Assembly (NCBI GenBank): GCA_910589085.1 | Contig: CAJUSG010000002.1 | Coordinates: forward strand, 66,609 to 125,347 | Direction: 5' to 3' | Origin: an uncultured Oscillospiraceae bacterium | GTDB taxonomy: Bacteria; Bacillota; Clostridia; Oscillospirales; Oscillospiraceae | DNA length: 58,739 nt | Part shown: positions 23,697 to 32,611 of the stretch, in pieces | Position numbering within the stretch: the first letter of the stretch is position 1 | How the letters are laid out: every line of letters starts with the position of its first letter | Program-made: the position numbers and the translations under genes | Notes under the pieces: generated by a model | Database searches by the model: none | What the model was told of the DNA's origin: nothing | The model's input: only the letters and a program-made list of their open reading frames with translations

Positions 23697-25553
23697 TCAG
23701 GGGCGGAAGGGCTCCGCGCCGCACTTCTCGGGGAAATAGACCCGATACCAGATGAGGAAGGACAGCACGGTGTACAGCTTGCGGTGGGTCTTCACCTTGC
23801 CCGAGTAGTGCTGGTCCAGGAGGTCCAGCAGATAGGGCACATCGAAGAACTCCCCCACGTAGTCCTGGGAGATCAGCTCCCGGGCCCAGTTGTAGTACTT
23901 CTCCTCCCGCAGCCAGGCGATGAAGGGGACGGGAAAACCCTTCTTCTCCCGCTTGATCCAGTCCTCCGGGAGGAGAGGGACGGCGGCCAGCCGCAGCGGG
24001 TATTTGGTGATGTTTTTGCCCCGCATCTTCTGGCTGCTGGGAACGGCCCGGGCCGCCTTCCACACCTCCCGGTCCAGATAGGGCACCCGCAGCTCCAGAG
24101 AATGGGCCATGGTCATCCGGTCGGCCTTGCGCAGAATGTCCAGCGGCTGCCACAGATGCAGGTCCAGATACTGCTTTTTGGTCAGGTCGTCGGCGTCCTT
24201 TACCGCCTCGAAGTAGGGGGCGGTGATGTCCCGCCAGGTCATGGGGCTGCGGTAGGCGGGCTTCAAGACCCGCTCCGCCTCCTCGTTGTCAAAGATGAAG
24301 GCCTGGCCCAGGAAGGTCTCCTCCACCGTCTGGCCCCCCTCGATCAGGTGGCCCCGGCCCTTGAACGGGGGCCGCCCGGCCGCCCAGCGGCTCACCGCCC
24401 GGCGCAGGCCCTGGGGCAGCCTGCGGTAGGCCTCGTAGGCCCTGGTGGTGTGATAGCTCATATAGCCGCCGAAGAGCTCGTCCGCCCCCTCGCCGGACAG
24501 CACCGCCTTCACGTCCTGGGCCGCCAGCTGGGACAGGAAGTACAGCGGGACGGTGGACAGGTTGGCGTTGGGCTCGTCGGCGTAGTACTGGATGGCGGGC
24601 AGAGCGGCGAAAAATTCCTCCTGGGTGATGATCCGGGAGACGTTCTTCAGCCCCAGCTCTTTGCACAGCTCCTGGGCCTCGCGGGTCTCGTTGAAGCCCT
24701 CCCGGTCAAAGCCCACCGAGTAGGTCTTGTCCGGCCGGGACAGGGCGGTGATGAAGCTGGAGTCGATGCCGCCCGACAGGAAGGCCCCCACCTCTACGTC
24801 GCTGATCTGGTGGGCCTCCACCGATTCGGTCACCACCCGGCGGATCTCCTCGGCCCGCTGCTCCAGAGGGGTGCTGTCCGGGGCGAAGGAGAAGGAGTGG
24901 TAGGAGGACAGCTCCACCACCCCGTCCCGCCACAGCAGCTGGTGCCCCGGGAGAAGACGAAATACGTTTTTAAAGAAGGACTCGTTCAGGGCGGAGTACT
25001 GGAAGGTGAGATAGAACTTCAGCGCCTGGGGGTTCAGCTCCTTGCGAAAGCCGGGATGGGGCAGGAAGCTCTTGCACTCCGAGCCGAAGAAGAACAGCTC
25101 CCCCATGGAGGCGTAGTAGAAGGGCTTGATGCCAAAGGGGTCCCGGGCCCCGTACAGCTCCCGCTTCTGGTGGTCCCAGATGACAAAGGCGAACATGCCC
25201 CGCAGCCGCCGGGTCACCTCCGGCCCCCACTCCATGTATCCGTGGAGAATGACCTCGGTGTCGCAGTTGGTCTGGAAGCTGTGGCCGGCGGCAATCAGCT
25301 CCTCCCGCAGCTCCCGGTAGTTGTAGGCCTCCCCGTTGTAGGCGATGACATACCGCCCGTCGGCGCTGGACATGGGCTGGCTGCCGTTGGTCAGGTCCAG
25401 AAAGGACAGCCGGCGGTGGGCAAGGCCGCAGTGCTCGTCCGTGTAATAGCCCTCGCCGTCCGGCCCCCGGTGGCGGATGACATCGCCCATGGCGCGCAGT
25501 ACGTCACGGTCCGGTGGGGCGGAGCGGGTGGTAAAGCCGGTAAAACCGCACAT
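23697..25553 (-). CDS. asnB: Asparagine synthase (glutamine-hydrolysing)
   Basis: A 618-residue two-domain enzyme that makes asparagine from aspartate, ATP and glutamine. The mature N terminus MCGFTGF supplies the catalytic Cys2 of the class II glutaminase domain, with HRGPDGEGYY, HRRLSFLDL and YNGEAYNY after it. The synthetase domain has the PP-loop AFLSGGIDSSFI, and later GEGADELFGGYM and LELRVPYLDREVW. Length is normal. GGAGGAC stands 7 bp before the ATG. It is a single-gene unit with its own promoter and terminator. Some homologues act in cell-wall amidation, but nothing here points to that. Confidence 0.95.
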   Translation of the reverse strand: MCGFTGFTTRSAPPDRDVLRAMGDVIRHRGPDGEGYYTDEHCGLAHRRLSFLDLTNGSQPMSSADGRYVIAYNGEAYNYRELREELIAAGHSFQTNCDTEVILHGYMEWGPEVTRRLRGMFAFVIWDHQKRELYGARDPFGIKPFYYASMGELFFFGSECKSFLPHPGFRKELNPQALKFYLTFQYSALNESFFKNVFRLLPGHQLLWRDGVVELSSYHSFSFAPDSTPLEQRAEEIRRVVTESVEAHQISDVEVGAFLSGGIDSSFITALSRPDKTYSVGFDREGFNETREAQELCKELGLKNVSRIITQEEFFAALPAIQYYADEPNANLSTVPLYFLSQLAAQDVKAVLSGEGADELFGGYMSYHTTRAYEAYRRLPQGLRRAVSRWAAGRPPFKGRGHLIEGGQTVEETFLGQAFIFDNEEAERVLKPAYRSPMTWRDITAPYFEAVKDADDLTKKQYLDLHLWQPLDILRKADRMTMAHSLELRVPYLDREVWKAARAVPSSQKMRGKNITKYPLRLAAVPLLPEDWIKREKKGFPVPFIAWLREEKYYNWARELISQDYVGEFFDVPYLLDLLDQHYSGKVKTHRKLYTVLSFLIWYRVYFPEKCGAEPFRP

Positions 25554-25885
25554 AGATAAGTCCTCCAGTTTGTGGTTCCCATGGTTGAAATTGGTGTACT
25601 ACTAGCATAAGACCTGACAGGGAAAATGTCAACTGCCGGTTTGCCGGGGGAGCCGGCAGAATTTCCCACACTATAAAAATAGTCAAAACAACGAACGATA
25701 TTACAGATTATTGGTGAAATCGTCTCTTTCCTTTTCTCTTTAAAAGGAATACAATAGAAATACCAAACAGAAATGTGTCCGCCGAGAGGATCAAACGGCG
25801 TATTTCCCCCTCCAGGGCGGGGAAAATACGGAAAGGCTCCGGACACCCCACCAACCTGTATTATTTTTATAAAGGAGCGGTTTTT
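25554..25885. other. Divergent asnB-galE intergenic region
   Basis: Contains the asnB promoter on the minus strand and a galE leader on the plus strand. A possible galE -10 (TACAAT, 25750-25755) lacks a good -35. GTATTTCCCC (25800-25809) pairs with GGGGAAAATAC (25819-25829), a leader hairpin about 55 bp before the galE start that could act in attenuation or mRNA stability. No coding sequence is supported. Confidence 0.55.
25604..25632 (-). promoter_or_regulatory. Promoter for asnB
   Basis: Minus strand: perfect TTGACA, a 17-bp spacer and TATGCT, about 50 bp upstream of the asnB start. Confidence 0.8.
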
Positions 25886-26905
25886 ATGTCTATTCTGGTC
25901 TGCGGCGGCGCCGGCTACATCGGCAGTCACACCTGTGTGGAGCTCATCCAGGCGGGCTATGACATCGTGGTGGCCGACAATCTGTACAACTCCAGCGAGG
26001 AGGCCCTCCACCGGGTGGAGAAAATCGTGGGCAAGCCCGTCCCCTTCATCAGGACCGAGCTGTGCAACGAGGCCGAGGTGGAGGCCCTCTTCACCCAGTA
26101 CCCGGACATCGACGCCGTGATCCACTTCGCCGGGCTCAAGGCCGTGGGCGAGAGCGTCAGCAAGCCCCTGGAGTACTACTCCAACAACCTTATCAGCACC
26201 CTCTACCTGCTCCAGGCCATGCGCCGCCACGGAGTGAAGAATTTCGTCTTCTCCTCCTCCGCCACGGTGTACGGCGACCCCGCCACCGTGCCCATCCGGG
26301 AGGACTTCCCCACCGGCGGCACCACCAACCCCTACGGCACCTCCAAGCTCTTCCAGGAGAAGATGCTTATGGATATCTGCGCCGCCGACCCCGAGCTGAA
26401 CGTGGCCCTGCTGCGCTACTTCAACCCCATCGGCGCCCACGAGTCGGGCACCATCGGCGAGGACCCCAACGGCATCCCCAACAATCTGGTGCCCTATATC
26501 GCCAAGGTGGCGGTGGGACAGCTGGAGAAGGTTCATGTCTTTGGAAACGACTACGACACCCCCGACGGCACCGGCGTGCGGGACTATATCCATGTGGTGG
26601 ACCTGGCCCGCGGCCACGTGGCCGCACTGAAAAAGCTGGACACCAAATGCGGCCTGTTCGTGTGCAACCTGGGCACCGGCAAGGGCTACTCCGTGCTGGA
26701 CGTGGTCCACGCCTATGAGAAGGCCTGCGGCCATCCGCTGCCCTACGTCATCGAGGCCCGCCGCCCCGGCGACATCGCCGCCTGCTACGCCGACCCCGCC
26801 AAGGCCCGGGAGGAGCTGGGCTGGGAGGCACAGCTGGGTATCGAGGAGATGTGCGCCTCCTCCTGGAGATGGCAGTCTCAGAACCCCAACGGGTATAAGG
26901 GGTAA
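25886..26905 (+). CDS. galE: UDP-glucose 4-epimerase
   Basis: A 339-residue short-chain dehydrogenase/reductase-type epimerase that interconverts UDP-Glc and UDP-Gal, and often UDP-GlcNAc and UDP-GalNAc. The NAD-binding motif GGAGYIGSH is at about 7-15. The catalytic Ser/Tyr/Lys are in SSSATVYGD and NPYGTSKLF. The substrate region RYFNPIGAHESG and the late GTGKGYSVLDVV are both typical. AAAGGAG precedes the ATG. Downstream, after two repeats, come a sugar nucleotidyltransferase and a NahK-like kinase in the same direction, suggesting a role in N-acetylhexosamine or galactoside metabolism. Confidence 0.95.
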   Translation: MSILVCGGAGYIGSHTCVELIQAGYDIVVADNLYNSSEEALHRVEKIVGKPVPFIRTELCNEAEVEALFTQYPDIDAVIHFAGLKAVGESVSKPLEYYSNNLISTLYLLQAMRRHGVKNFVFSSSATVYGDPATVPIREDFPTGGTTNPYGTSKLFQEKMLMDICAADPELNVALLRYFNPIGAHESGTIGEDPNGIPNNLVPYIAKVAVGQLEKVHVFGNDYDTPDGTGVRDYIHVVDLARGHVAALKKLDTKCGLFVCNLGTGKGYSVLDVVHAYEKACGHPLPYVIEARRPGDIAACYADPAKAREELGWEAQLGIEEMCASSWRWQSQNPNGYKG

Positions 26906-26908
26906 TCT

Positions 26909-26973
26909 GTAGGGCGCGACGACCCCGGCGCGCCGCTGATATCAAATACGGCGGGCCGAGTCGTCCCGCCCTG
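26909..26973. repeat. Family A REP-like palindromic element
   Basis: GTAGGGCGCGACGACCCCGG to CCGAGTCGTCCCGCCCTGC, directly after galE. Confidence 0.8.
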
Positions 26974-27019
26974 CGCGCGGTTCTCAATGCCTTCCCCTGT
27001 TCCCCCGGAAAATTTTAAC

Positions 27020-27042
27020 GGGCGGGTAATACCCGCCCCTAC
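27020..27042. repeat. Family B short palindromic repeat
   Basis: GGGCGGGTAATACCCGCCCCTAC, between galE and the nucleotidyltransferase gene. The arms again differ from other copies in a compensatory way (GGGTAATACCC centre). Confidence 0.75.
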
Positions 27043-27073
27043 ATAACGTTTTTATGTGTTGAGGAGGATAACA

Positions 27074-27994
27074 GTGAACAAGCCTGTTTTAGTGATTATG
27101 GCCGCCGGCATGGGCAGCAGGTACGGCGGATTGAAGCAGCTGGACCCGGTGGGGAACCACGGCCAGCTTATCATCGACTACTCCATCTTCGACGCCCGCC
27201 GGGCGGGGTTTGAGACGGTGGTCTTCGTCATCAAGCCCGAGATTGAGGCCGACTTCAAGGCCGCCATCGGCGACCGGGTGTCCAAGGTGATGGACGTAAA
27301 ATACGCCTACCAGCTCAAGGAGGACCTGCCCGAGGGCTACTCCGTCCCCGCCGGCAGGTCCAAGCCCTGGGGCACCGCCCATGCCGCCCTGTCCGTCCGG
27401 AAGCTGGTGGACGGCCCCTTCGCCATCATCAACGCCGACGACTACTACGGCCCCGAGGCGTTTCAGGAGATTTACAGCTATCTGTCCTCCCACCAGGACG
27501 GGGATGTGTACGAGTACGTTATGGTGGGCTACCTGCTGAAAAACACCGTTACCGAGAACGGCACCGTGGCCCGGGGGGTGTGTGAGGAGACGGCGGACCA
27601 CTTCCTCACCCAGGTGACCGAGCGCACCAAGATTGAGAAGGGCGAGCCCCCCCGGTACACCGAGGACGACGGCAAGACCTGGACCGAGCTGCCCGGGGAC
27701 ACCATCGTGTCCATGAACATGTGGGGCTTCACCCGCAGCTTTTTGGATGAGGCCCTGGCCCGGTTCCCCGCCTTTTTGGACAAGGCCCTGGCCGAGAATC
27801 CCGAGAAGGGGGAGTACTTCCTGCCCACCGTGGTCAGCCAGCTCATCGACGAGGGCAAGGCCCGGGTGAAGGTGCTGCGCAGCGAGGACAAGTGGTACGG
27901 CGTCACCTATCGGGAGGACAAGCCCACCGTCACCGCCGCCATCGCGGATAAAACGGCCGCCGGGCTCTACCCCGACCGGCTGTGGGAGGTATGA
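27074..27994 (+). CDS. Sugar-phosphate nucleotidyltransferase family protein
   Basis: A 306-residue NTP-transferase-fold protein. The signature VIMAAGMGSRYGGLKQLDPV (about 6-25) is a G-rich nucleotide-binding loop. The second motif AIINADDYYG supplies the metal-binding Asp, and DTIVSMNMWGF lies in the sugar-binding half. The exact sugar is not defined by these motifs. Overlap of its stop with the next gene's upstream ATG and the company of a NahK-like kinase and galE suggest a uridylyltransferase for N-acetylhexosamine 1-phosphate (inference). Start is GTG with GAGGAGG 7 bp upstream. UDP-glucose pyrophosphorylase-like activity is the main alternative. Confidence 0.8.
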   Translation: MNKPVLVIMAAGMGSRYGGLKQLDPVGNHGQLIIDYSIFDARRAGFETVVFVIKPEIEADFKAAIGDRVSKVMDVKYAYQLKEDLPEGYSVPAGRSKPWGTAHAALSVRKLVDGPFAIINADDYYGPEAFQEIYSYLSSHQDGDVYEYVMVGYLLKNTVTENGTVARGVCEETADHFLTQVTERTKIEKGEPPRYTEDDGKTWTELPGDTIVSMNMWGFTRSFLDEALARFPAFLDKALAENPEKGEYFLPTVVSQLIDEGKARVKVLRSEDKWYGVTYREDKPTVTAAIADKTAAGLYPDRLWEV

Positions 27995-27996
27995 GC

Positions 27997-29112
27997 ATGG
28001 TGCAGGCAGAACAGACCCTCCAGGAGGTGCTGGGGGCCTTCGACTTCGGCGCGCCCGTGGTGGGGGCCATCCGCTACGGCTGCGGTCACATCAACGACAC
28101 CTTTGTGGTTCATACGCAGCCCGAGGATTGCTGCTGCCGCCGGTTTATCCTTCAGCGGATGAGCGCCGCCGCCTTCAAGCACCCCGACCAGCTGATGGAG
28201 AACATCATCGGCGTCACCGAGTACCTGGGCAGGCAGATCGTCGCCCGGGGGGGCGACCGGAGCCGGGAGGCTATGGAGGTCATCCCCCCCAAAAACGGCC
28301 AGCCCTACTACACCGACAGTCAGGGGGGCGCCTGGCGGCTCTACCCCTTTGTGGAGGGCACTGTCTGCCGTCAGGCGGCCGACACCCCCGAGCTCTTCGC
28401 CGCCTCCGGCCGGGCCTTTGGCCGGTTCCAGCAGCTGCTGAAGGACTACCCCGCCGATACCCTCTATGAGACTATCCCCAACTTCCACAACACCGAGGAC
28501 CGGCTGGCCAAATTCAAAGCCGCCGTAGAGGCGGACAAGCTGGGCCGGGTCAAGGACTGCCGGCCGGAGATCGATTTTGTGCTGGCCCGGGAGAAGGACT
28601 GCTCCGCGGCCCTGAACGCCATGCGGGAGGGCAGGCTGCCCGTCCGGGTCACCCACAACGACACCAAGCTGAACAATGTCCTCATGGACGAGGTGACCGG
28701 CGAGGGAATCTGCATTATCGACCTGGACACCGTGATGCCCGGACTGGTGATCTACGACTTCGGCGACTCCATCCGCTTCGGCGCCAACCACTGCGCCGAG
28801 GATGAGACCGATCTCAGCAAGGTCAGCCTGGACGTGGACCTCTTCGCCGCGTACACCGCCGCCTTTGTGGAGGGCACCGGGGGCTCCCTCACCAATGAGG
28901 AGATCGCTTACCTGCCCTGGGGGGCCAAGCTCATGACCCTGGAGTGCGGCATTCGCTTCCTCACCGACTACCTGGTGGGGGACGAGTACTTTCACATCGC
29001 CCGGGAGAGGCACAACCTGGACCGCTCCCGCACCCAGTTCAAGCTGGTGGCCGACATGGAGGCCCGCTGGGCGGAGCTGGAGGCCATCGTAAAGCAGTAT
29101 CAGACTACATAG
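27997..29112 (+). CDS. APH-fold sugar kinase, N-acetylhexosamine 1-kinase (NahK/LnpB)-like
   Basis: A 371-residue aminoglycoside-phosphotransferase-fold protein. The catalytic loop is VTHNDTKLNNVLMD (Asp as base, Asn for metal), and IDLDTVMPG replaces the kinase DFG motif. The N-terminal GHINDTFVV nucleotide loop and the QRMSAAAFKHPDQLMENI region are typical of the NahK branch. Bifidobacterial NahK phosphorylates GlcNAc or GalNAc at the anomeric carbon. The ATG chosen has GGAGG 7 bp upstream, and an earlier ATG overlaps the previous stop. It precedes the AraC-type regulator, with nagB and nagA further on, which supports amino-sugar metabolism. Confidence 0.8.
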   Translation: MVQAEQTLQEVLGAFDFGAPVVGAIRYGCGHINDTFVVHTQPEDCCCRRFILQRMSAAAFKHPDQLMENIIGVTEYLGRQIVARGGDRSREAMEVIPPKNGQPYYTDSQGGAWRLYPFVEGTVCRQAADTPELFAASGRAFGRFQQLLKDYPADTLYETIPNFHNTEDRLAKFKAAVEADKLGRVKDCRPEIDFVLAREKDCSAALNAMREGRLPVRVTHNDTKLNNVLMDEVTGEGICIIDLDTVMPGLVIYDFGDSIRFGANHCAEDETDLSKVSLDVDLFAAYTAAFVEGTGGSLTNEEIAYLPWGAKLMTLECGIRFLTDYLVGDEYFHIARERHNLDRSRTQFKLVADMEARWAELEAIVKQYQTT

Positions 29113-29162
29113 ATCCTGAAACAGACTCATGGGGGATCCCTTTACGGGAGGAGGCAGTATCC

Positions 29163-30002
29163 TTGAATATTCTTTTTGATGAGGAGCAGCTGCGCAAGCT
29201 GATCGCCAACCTCAGGATACTCACCGGATTGCCCGCCAATATCCTGGACCCGGAGGGCCGGGATATCAATCTGTTCCGCGGCCACCCCCCCTTCTGCCGG
29301 ATTATCAACGACCTGCCGGAGGGACACGAGCGCTGCGTCGCCTGCGACCGGTGCAAAATTCAGCACTACAGCTCGGAGAAGGGCTTTCAGTTCTACCGCT
29401 GCCACGCCGGCATCTGCGAGGCTATTATGCCCCTCTACGACAGAAAAAATCCCCTGGCCTACCTGGCCGTGGGCTGCTACCTGGACGACTCCCCCCTGGA
29501 GGAGCAGTGGGAGCGCACCCGTCCCCTGCTGGACTGGTGGCCCGACGGCCCCGACGCCTTGAAGGACGCCTTCTTTCAATTCCGCCAGTACTCCAACCAG
29601 GAGATTCAGGCCTACACCGAGACTCTGGAGGCCCTCTCCGCCTACATTCAGCTCAAGGGCATGATCCTCACCACCGAACAGACCGACGCCCAGAAGCTGG
29701 AGCTGTATCTGGATGAGCACTATATGGAAAAGCTGTCCCTCGCCTCCATCTCCAAGCAGCTGCACATCGGCCGCACCAAGCTGTGCGCCCTGGCCAAGGA
29801 GCTGTCCGGAGGGGACACCCTGTCCTACCTCATCGCCCAGCGGCGCATCAACGCCGCCAAGCGGCTGCTGCTCCAGAGCAATATGCCCATCTCCGCCGTG
29901 GCGGAGGAGGTGGGCATCAGCGACTACAACTATTTTTCCAAGGTGTTCCGCTCTATGACCGGGACTACCCCCAGCGCCTTCCGCAAGGAGCTCAGGGGCT
30001 GA
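29163..30002 (+). CDS. PocR-domain AraC-family transcriptional regulator
   Basis: A 279-residue regulator starting at TTG behind GGGAGGAGG. The N-terminal PocR ligand-binding domain (about 1-160) has the expected Cys/His set C45, C58, C61, C64, C80-H81 and C85, in CVACDRCK and CHAGICEAIMP. The C-terminal AraC helix-turn-helix pair (about 180-275) includes LASISKQLHIGRTKLCALAK and ISAVAEEVGISDYNYFSKVF. PocR domains are thought to sense small organic ligands, perhaps through a metal or cluster. It lies just upstream of the sugar ABC importer and is the obvious candidate activator. The ligand is unknown. Confidence 0.9.
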   Translation: MNILFDEEQLRKLIANLRILTGLPANILDPEGRDINLFRGHPPFCRIINDLPEGHERCVACDRCKIQHYSSEKGFQFYRCHAGICEAIMPLYDRKNPLAYLAVGCYLDDSPLEEQWERTRPLLDWWPDGPDALKDAFFQFRQYSNQEIQAYTETLEALSAYIQLKGMILTTEQTDAQKLELYLDEHYMEKLSLASISKQLHIGRTKLCALAKELSGGDTLSYLIAQRRINAAKRLLLQSNMPISAVAEEVGISDYNYFSKVFRSMTGTTPSAFRKELRG

Positions 30003-30030
30003 GAGACCCATTGCCGAAAAACAGCGGACA

Positions 30031-30066
30031 AAATCGTACGACCTTCCATTGGTTCGTACGATTTTT
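30031..30066 (+). terminator. Intrinsic terminator after the AraC-type regulator
   Basis: AAATCGTACGA / TCGTACGATTT with a 12-base loop and a T-run, separating the regulator from the importer operon. Confidence 0.9.
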
Positions 30067-30110
30067 CTATATTCCGAACTTTATACACTATGATTTACAC
30101 AATCAACAAG

Positions 30111-30159
30111 TATAATTAGATTCAAAGAGACGTATTTGTAGATTATCCCTATACGTCTC
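30111..30159 (+). promoter_or_regulatory. Promoter and inverted-repeat operator of the sugar importer
   Basis: A perfect TATAAT (30111-30116) has no good -35, as expected for an activator-dependent promoter. Just downstream, GAGACGTAT (30127-30135) and ATACGTCTC (30151-30159) form a perfect 9-bp inverted repeat with a 15-bp spacer. It could be an operator at the start site or a hairpin at the 5' end of the transcript. The substrate-binding protein gene starts 45 bp later. Confidence 0.6.
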
Positions 30160-30204
30160 ATTTTTCTCAAGTTAAAATCAACAAAGAAGGAGAATGAAAC
30201 GAGA

Positions 30205-31506
30205 ATGAAAATGAAGAAAATGCTTGCCGCCTTACTTGCAGCTGCCATGTCCCTGTCCCTGGTCGCCTGCGGCACCAGCAACCCTCCCGCCAATAACTCC
30301 GGCTCCGCCGGCGGCAGCGGCTCCGGCACCCCCGATCCCGCCCCCTCCGGTGACAAGGTGGCCCTCAACGTCATCGCCGCCCAGTACGGCGACCTGACCA
30401 AGGACTGGTGGGCCCAGTTCCAGAACGACTTCAACGCCGCCAACGAGGGCATCGACCTGAAGGTAGAGGTGGTCTCCTGGAACGACATCTACACCGTGGT
30501 CAACACCCGCGTGTCCAACAACGCCGCCCCCGACATCCTGAATATTGACACCTTCGCCGACTACGTGGGCGATGACCTGCTCCGGCCCATCAAGGACTTC
30601 GTCTCCGACGAGACCTATGCCAAGTTCTACCCCGCCTTCCTGGAGCAGTCCAACATCGACGGCACCATCTGGGCCATCCCCGACCTGGCCTCTGCCCGGG
30701 CCATGTACTACAACAAGGACATCCTGGAGGCCGCCGGCGTGGACAAGGTGCCCGCCACCTGGGCCGAGCTGAAGGACGCCTGCCAAAAGATCAAGGCCTA
30801 TGACGCCGAGGTCTACCCCTGGGGCGTGGATATGACCACCGACGAGGGTCAGGCCTGCTTCGCCTACTACTCCTGGACCAACGGCGGCGACTTCCTGGAC
30901 GCCAATGGCACCTGGACCCTGAACAGCCCCGAGAACGTGGAAGCTGTTGAGTACATCGTCGGCCTGGTCAAGGACGGCCTGACCAACTCCGACCCCGCCA
31001 CCCAGACCCGCTATGACCTTCAGGAGCTCTTCGCCGCCGGCAAGGTGGCCATGATGATCGGCCCCAACCAGATCACCTCCTACGTGGAGGGCAAGGAGAA
31101 CCCCATCAACTTCGGCATCGCCTCCATCCCCGCCAACGAGGGCAAGAGCACCTCTTCCGTGGGCGTTATGGACCGGTTCATGGTGTTTGACAATGAGGAC
31201 ACCGACGACAAGGTGGAGGCCATCAAGACCTTCTTCGACTTCTTCTATGAGGACACCCGTTACTCCGAGTGGGTTATCATGGAGAACTTCCTGCCCGCCA
31301 CCAGCACCGGCGGCGAGATCATGGCCGCCGCCGACCCCGACGCCGCCAGCTGGATTGAGATTGTCGGCTCCGCCAAGTTCTATCCCACCGCTCAGGCCAA
31401 GTGGGCCGATGTGAAGCAGGGCGTCATCAATGTGGAGCAGCAGGCCCTTCTGGGCGGCAACGTCCAGGAGCTGCTGAACGCGCTCCAGGTCCAGATCGCC
31501 GGCTGA
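30205..31506 (+). CDS. ABC transporter sugar-binding lipoprotein
   Basis: A 433-residue extracellular solute-binding protein of family 1 (MalE/MsmE type). The signal peptide has a lipobox LVAC with the acylated Cys22, then a Gly/Ser/Pro-rich tether (about 23-50). The binding domain includes IPDLASARAMYYNKDILEAA and FAAGKVAMMIGPNQI, typical of carbohydrate-binding members. GAAGGAG precedes the ATG. It is the first gene of the importer operon, followed by a stable intercistronic hairpin and two permease genes. Amino sugars or oligosaccharides containing them are the likely substrates, given nagBA downstream. Confidence 0.93.
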   Translation: MKMKKMLAALLAAAMSLSLVACGTSNPPANNSGSAGGSGSGTPDPAPSGDKVALNVIAAQYGDLTKDWWAQFQNDFNAANEGIDLKVEVVSWNDIYTVVNTRVSNNAAPDILNIDTFADYVGDDLLRPIKDFVSDETYAKFYPAFLEQSNIDGTIWAIPDLASARAMYYNKDILEAAGVDKVPATWAELKDACQKIKAYDAEVYPWGVDMTTDEGQACFAYYSWTNGGDFLDANGTWTLNSPENVEAVEYIVGLVKDGLTNSDPATQTRYDLQELFAAGKVAMMIGPNQITSYVEGKENPINFGIASIPANEGKSTSSVGVMDRFMVFDNEDTDDKVEAIKTFFDFFYEDTRYSEWVIMENFLPATSTGGEIMAAADPDAASWIEIVGSAKFYPTAQAKWADVKQGVINVEQQALLGGNVQELLNALQVQIAG

Positions 31507-31534
31507 TCTCCCTTACAGACACAGAAATGACCGC

Positions 31535-31563
31535 GGGGGCCGGGCCAAAACGGCCCGGCCCCC
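31535..31563 (+). terminator. Intercistronic GC hairpin after the sugar-binding protein gene
   Basis: GGGGGCCGGGCC / GGCCCGGCCCCC with an AAAAC loop and no U tract. Such stems after binding-protein genes often act as partial terminators or mRNA protectors that keep the binding protein in excess of the permeases. A second long stem (CCAAGG/CCTTGG region) spans 31573-31624. Confidence 0.65.
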
Positions 31564-31654
31564 CGGCTTCTTCCAGCCGTTTTCCAAGGACGGGGCAGGC
31601 ACTGCCCTTGGAAAGCGGCCGGAAGGCGCTCACAAAATGATAGGAGGTGTCTCC

Positions 31655-32611
31655 GTGAGTACAAAAACCCCGGCTGCTCCCGCAGAGAAGCAGGCCCAGG
31701 CGTCGCCCCGCCTGCCCAATCCCGGAAGCAAAAAGCTCTTCCGCACCATTGAGCCCTACATCTGGATCGCCCCCAGCATTATCCTGATGGCCATCTTTAT
31801 CGTGACGCCTATTGTCAAGGTGTTTCAGCTGTCCATGAACAAGGTGACCCGGGCGGGCAGACTGAAGGGCTTCAACAATTTTGAAAACTTCACCACCGTC
31901 ATCAAGGACCCGGCCTTCGCCCTGGTGCTGAAAAACACCATCCTCTGGACCGTCGCCGTGGTGGTCATCTCCACGGTGCTGGGCTTTATCCTGGCCCTCA
32001 TCCTCAACAACCAGTTCAAGGGCCGGAAGGTGGCCCGGGCCATCGTGGTCTTCCCCTGGGCCACCACCCTGGTCATCCAGGCCAGCGCCTGGAAGTTTAT
32101 CGTCAACACCGATTACGGCACCCTGAACACCCTGTTCAAAAAGCTGGGCTTCATCAGCGCCTCGGTGAACTGGACCTCCACCCCCTCCGCCTGGTTCGCC
32201 TGGGAGATCGCCTGCGGCATCTTCGTCACCATCCCCTTCGTCTGCTTCTGTGTGCTGTCCGGCCTGCAGAGCATCGATGCCTCCTACTATGAGGCCGCCA
32301 CCGTGGACGGGGCGGGCTACTTCCAGAAGCTGTTCAAGATCACTCTGCCCCTGGTCAGGTCCTCCCTGACGGTTTCCACCGTGCTGAACATCATCTATGT
32401 GTTCAACTCCTTCCCCATCATCTGGACCATGACCAAGGGCGACCCGGCCAACCGCACCGATACCCTGGTTACTTACCTCTACAAGCTGGCCTTCTACAAC
32501 GGAAAACAGGGCGAGGCCTCCGCCGTGTCGGTGATCGGCTTTATCATTCTGCTGATCTGCGCCAGCGTATACATGGTCTACACCCTGCGGAAAGGAGATG
32601 AGGACCTGTGA
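31655..32611 (+). CDS. Sugar ABC transporter permease, MalF-type
   Basis: A 318-residue permease with a hydrophilic N terminus and six membrane helices. The EAA loop reads YYEAATVDGAGYFQKLFKIT, with the conserved Glu-Ala-Ala and Gly that contact the ATPase. The GTG start has TAGGAGG 8 bp upstream and is better supported than an ATG six codons earlier. It overlaps the next permease gene by 4 bp (GTGA). It partners with the second permease and the lipoprotein. No ATPase gene lies in the operon, so the MsmX-like ATPase 3 kb downstream probably powers it. Confidence 0.93.
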   Translation: MSTKTPAAPAEKQAQASPRLPNPGSKKLFRTIEPYIWIAPSIILMAIFIVTPIVKVFQLSMNKVTRAGRLKGFNNFENFTTVIKDPAFALVLKNTILWTVAVVVISTVLGFILALILNNQFKGRKVARAIVVFPWATTLVIQASAWKFIVNTDYGTLNTLFKKLGFISASVNWTSTPSAWFAWEIACGIFVTIPFVCFCVLSGLQSIDASYYEAATVDGAGYFQKLFKITLPLVRSSLTVSTVLNIIYVFNSFPIIWTMTKGDPANRTDTLVTYLYKLAFYNGKQGEASAVSVIGFIILLICASVYMVYTLRKGDEDL

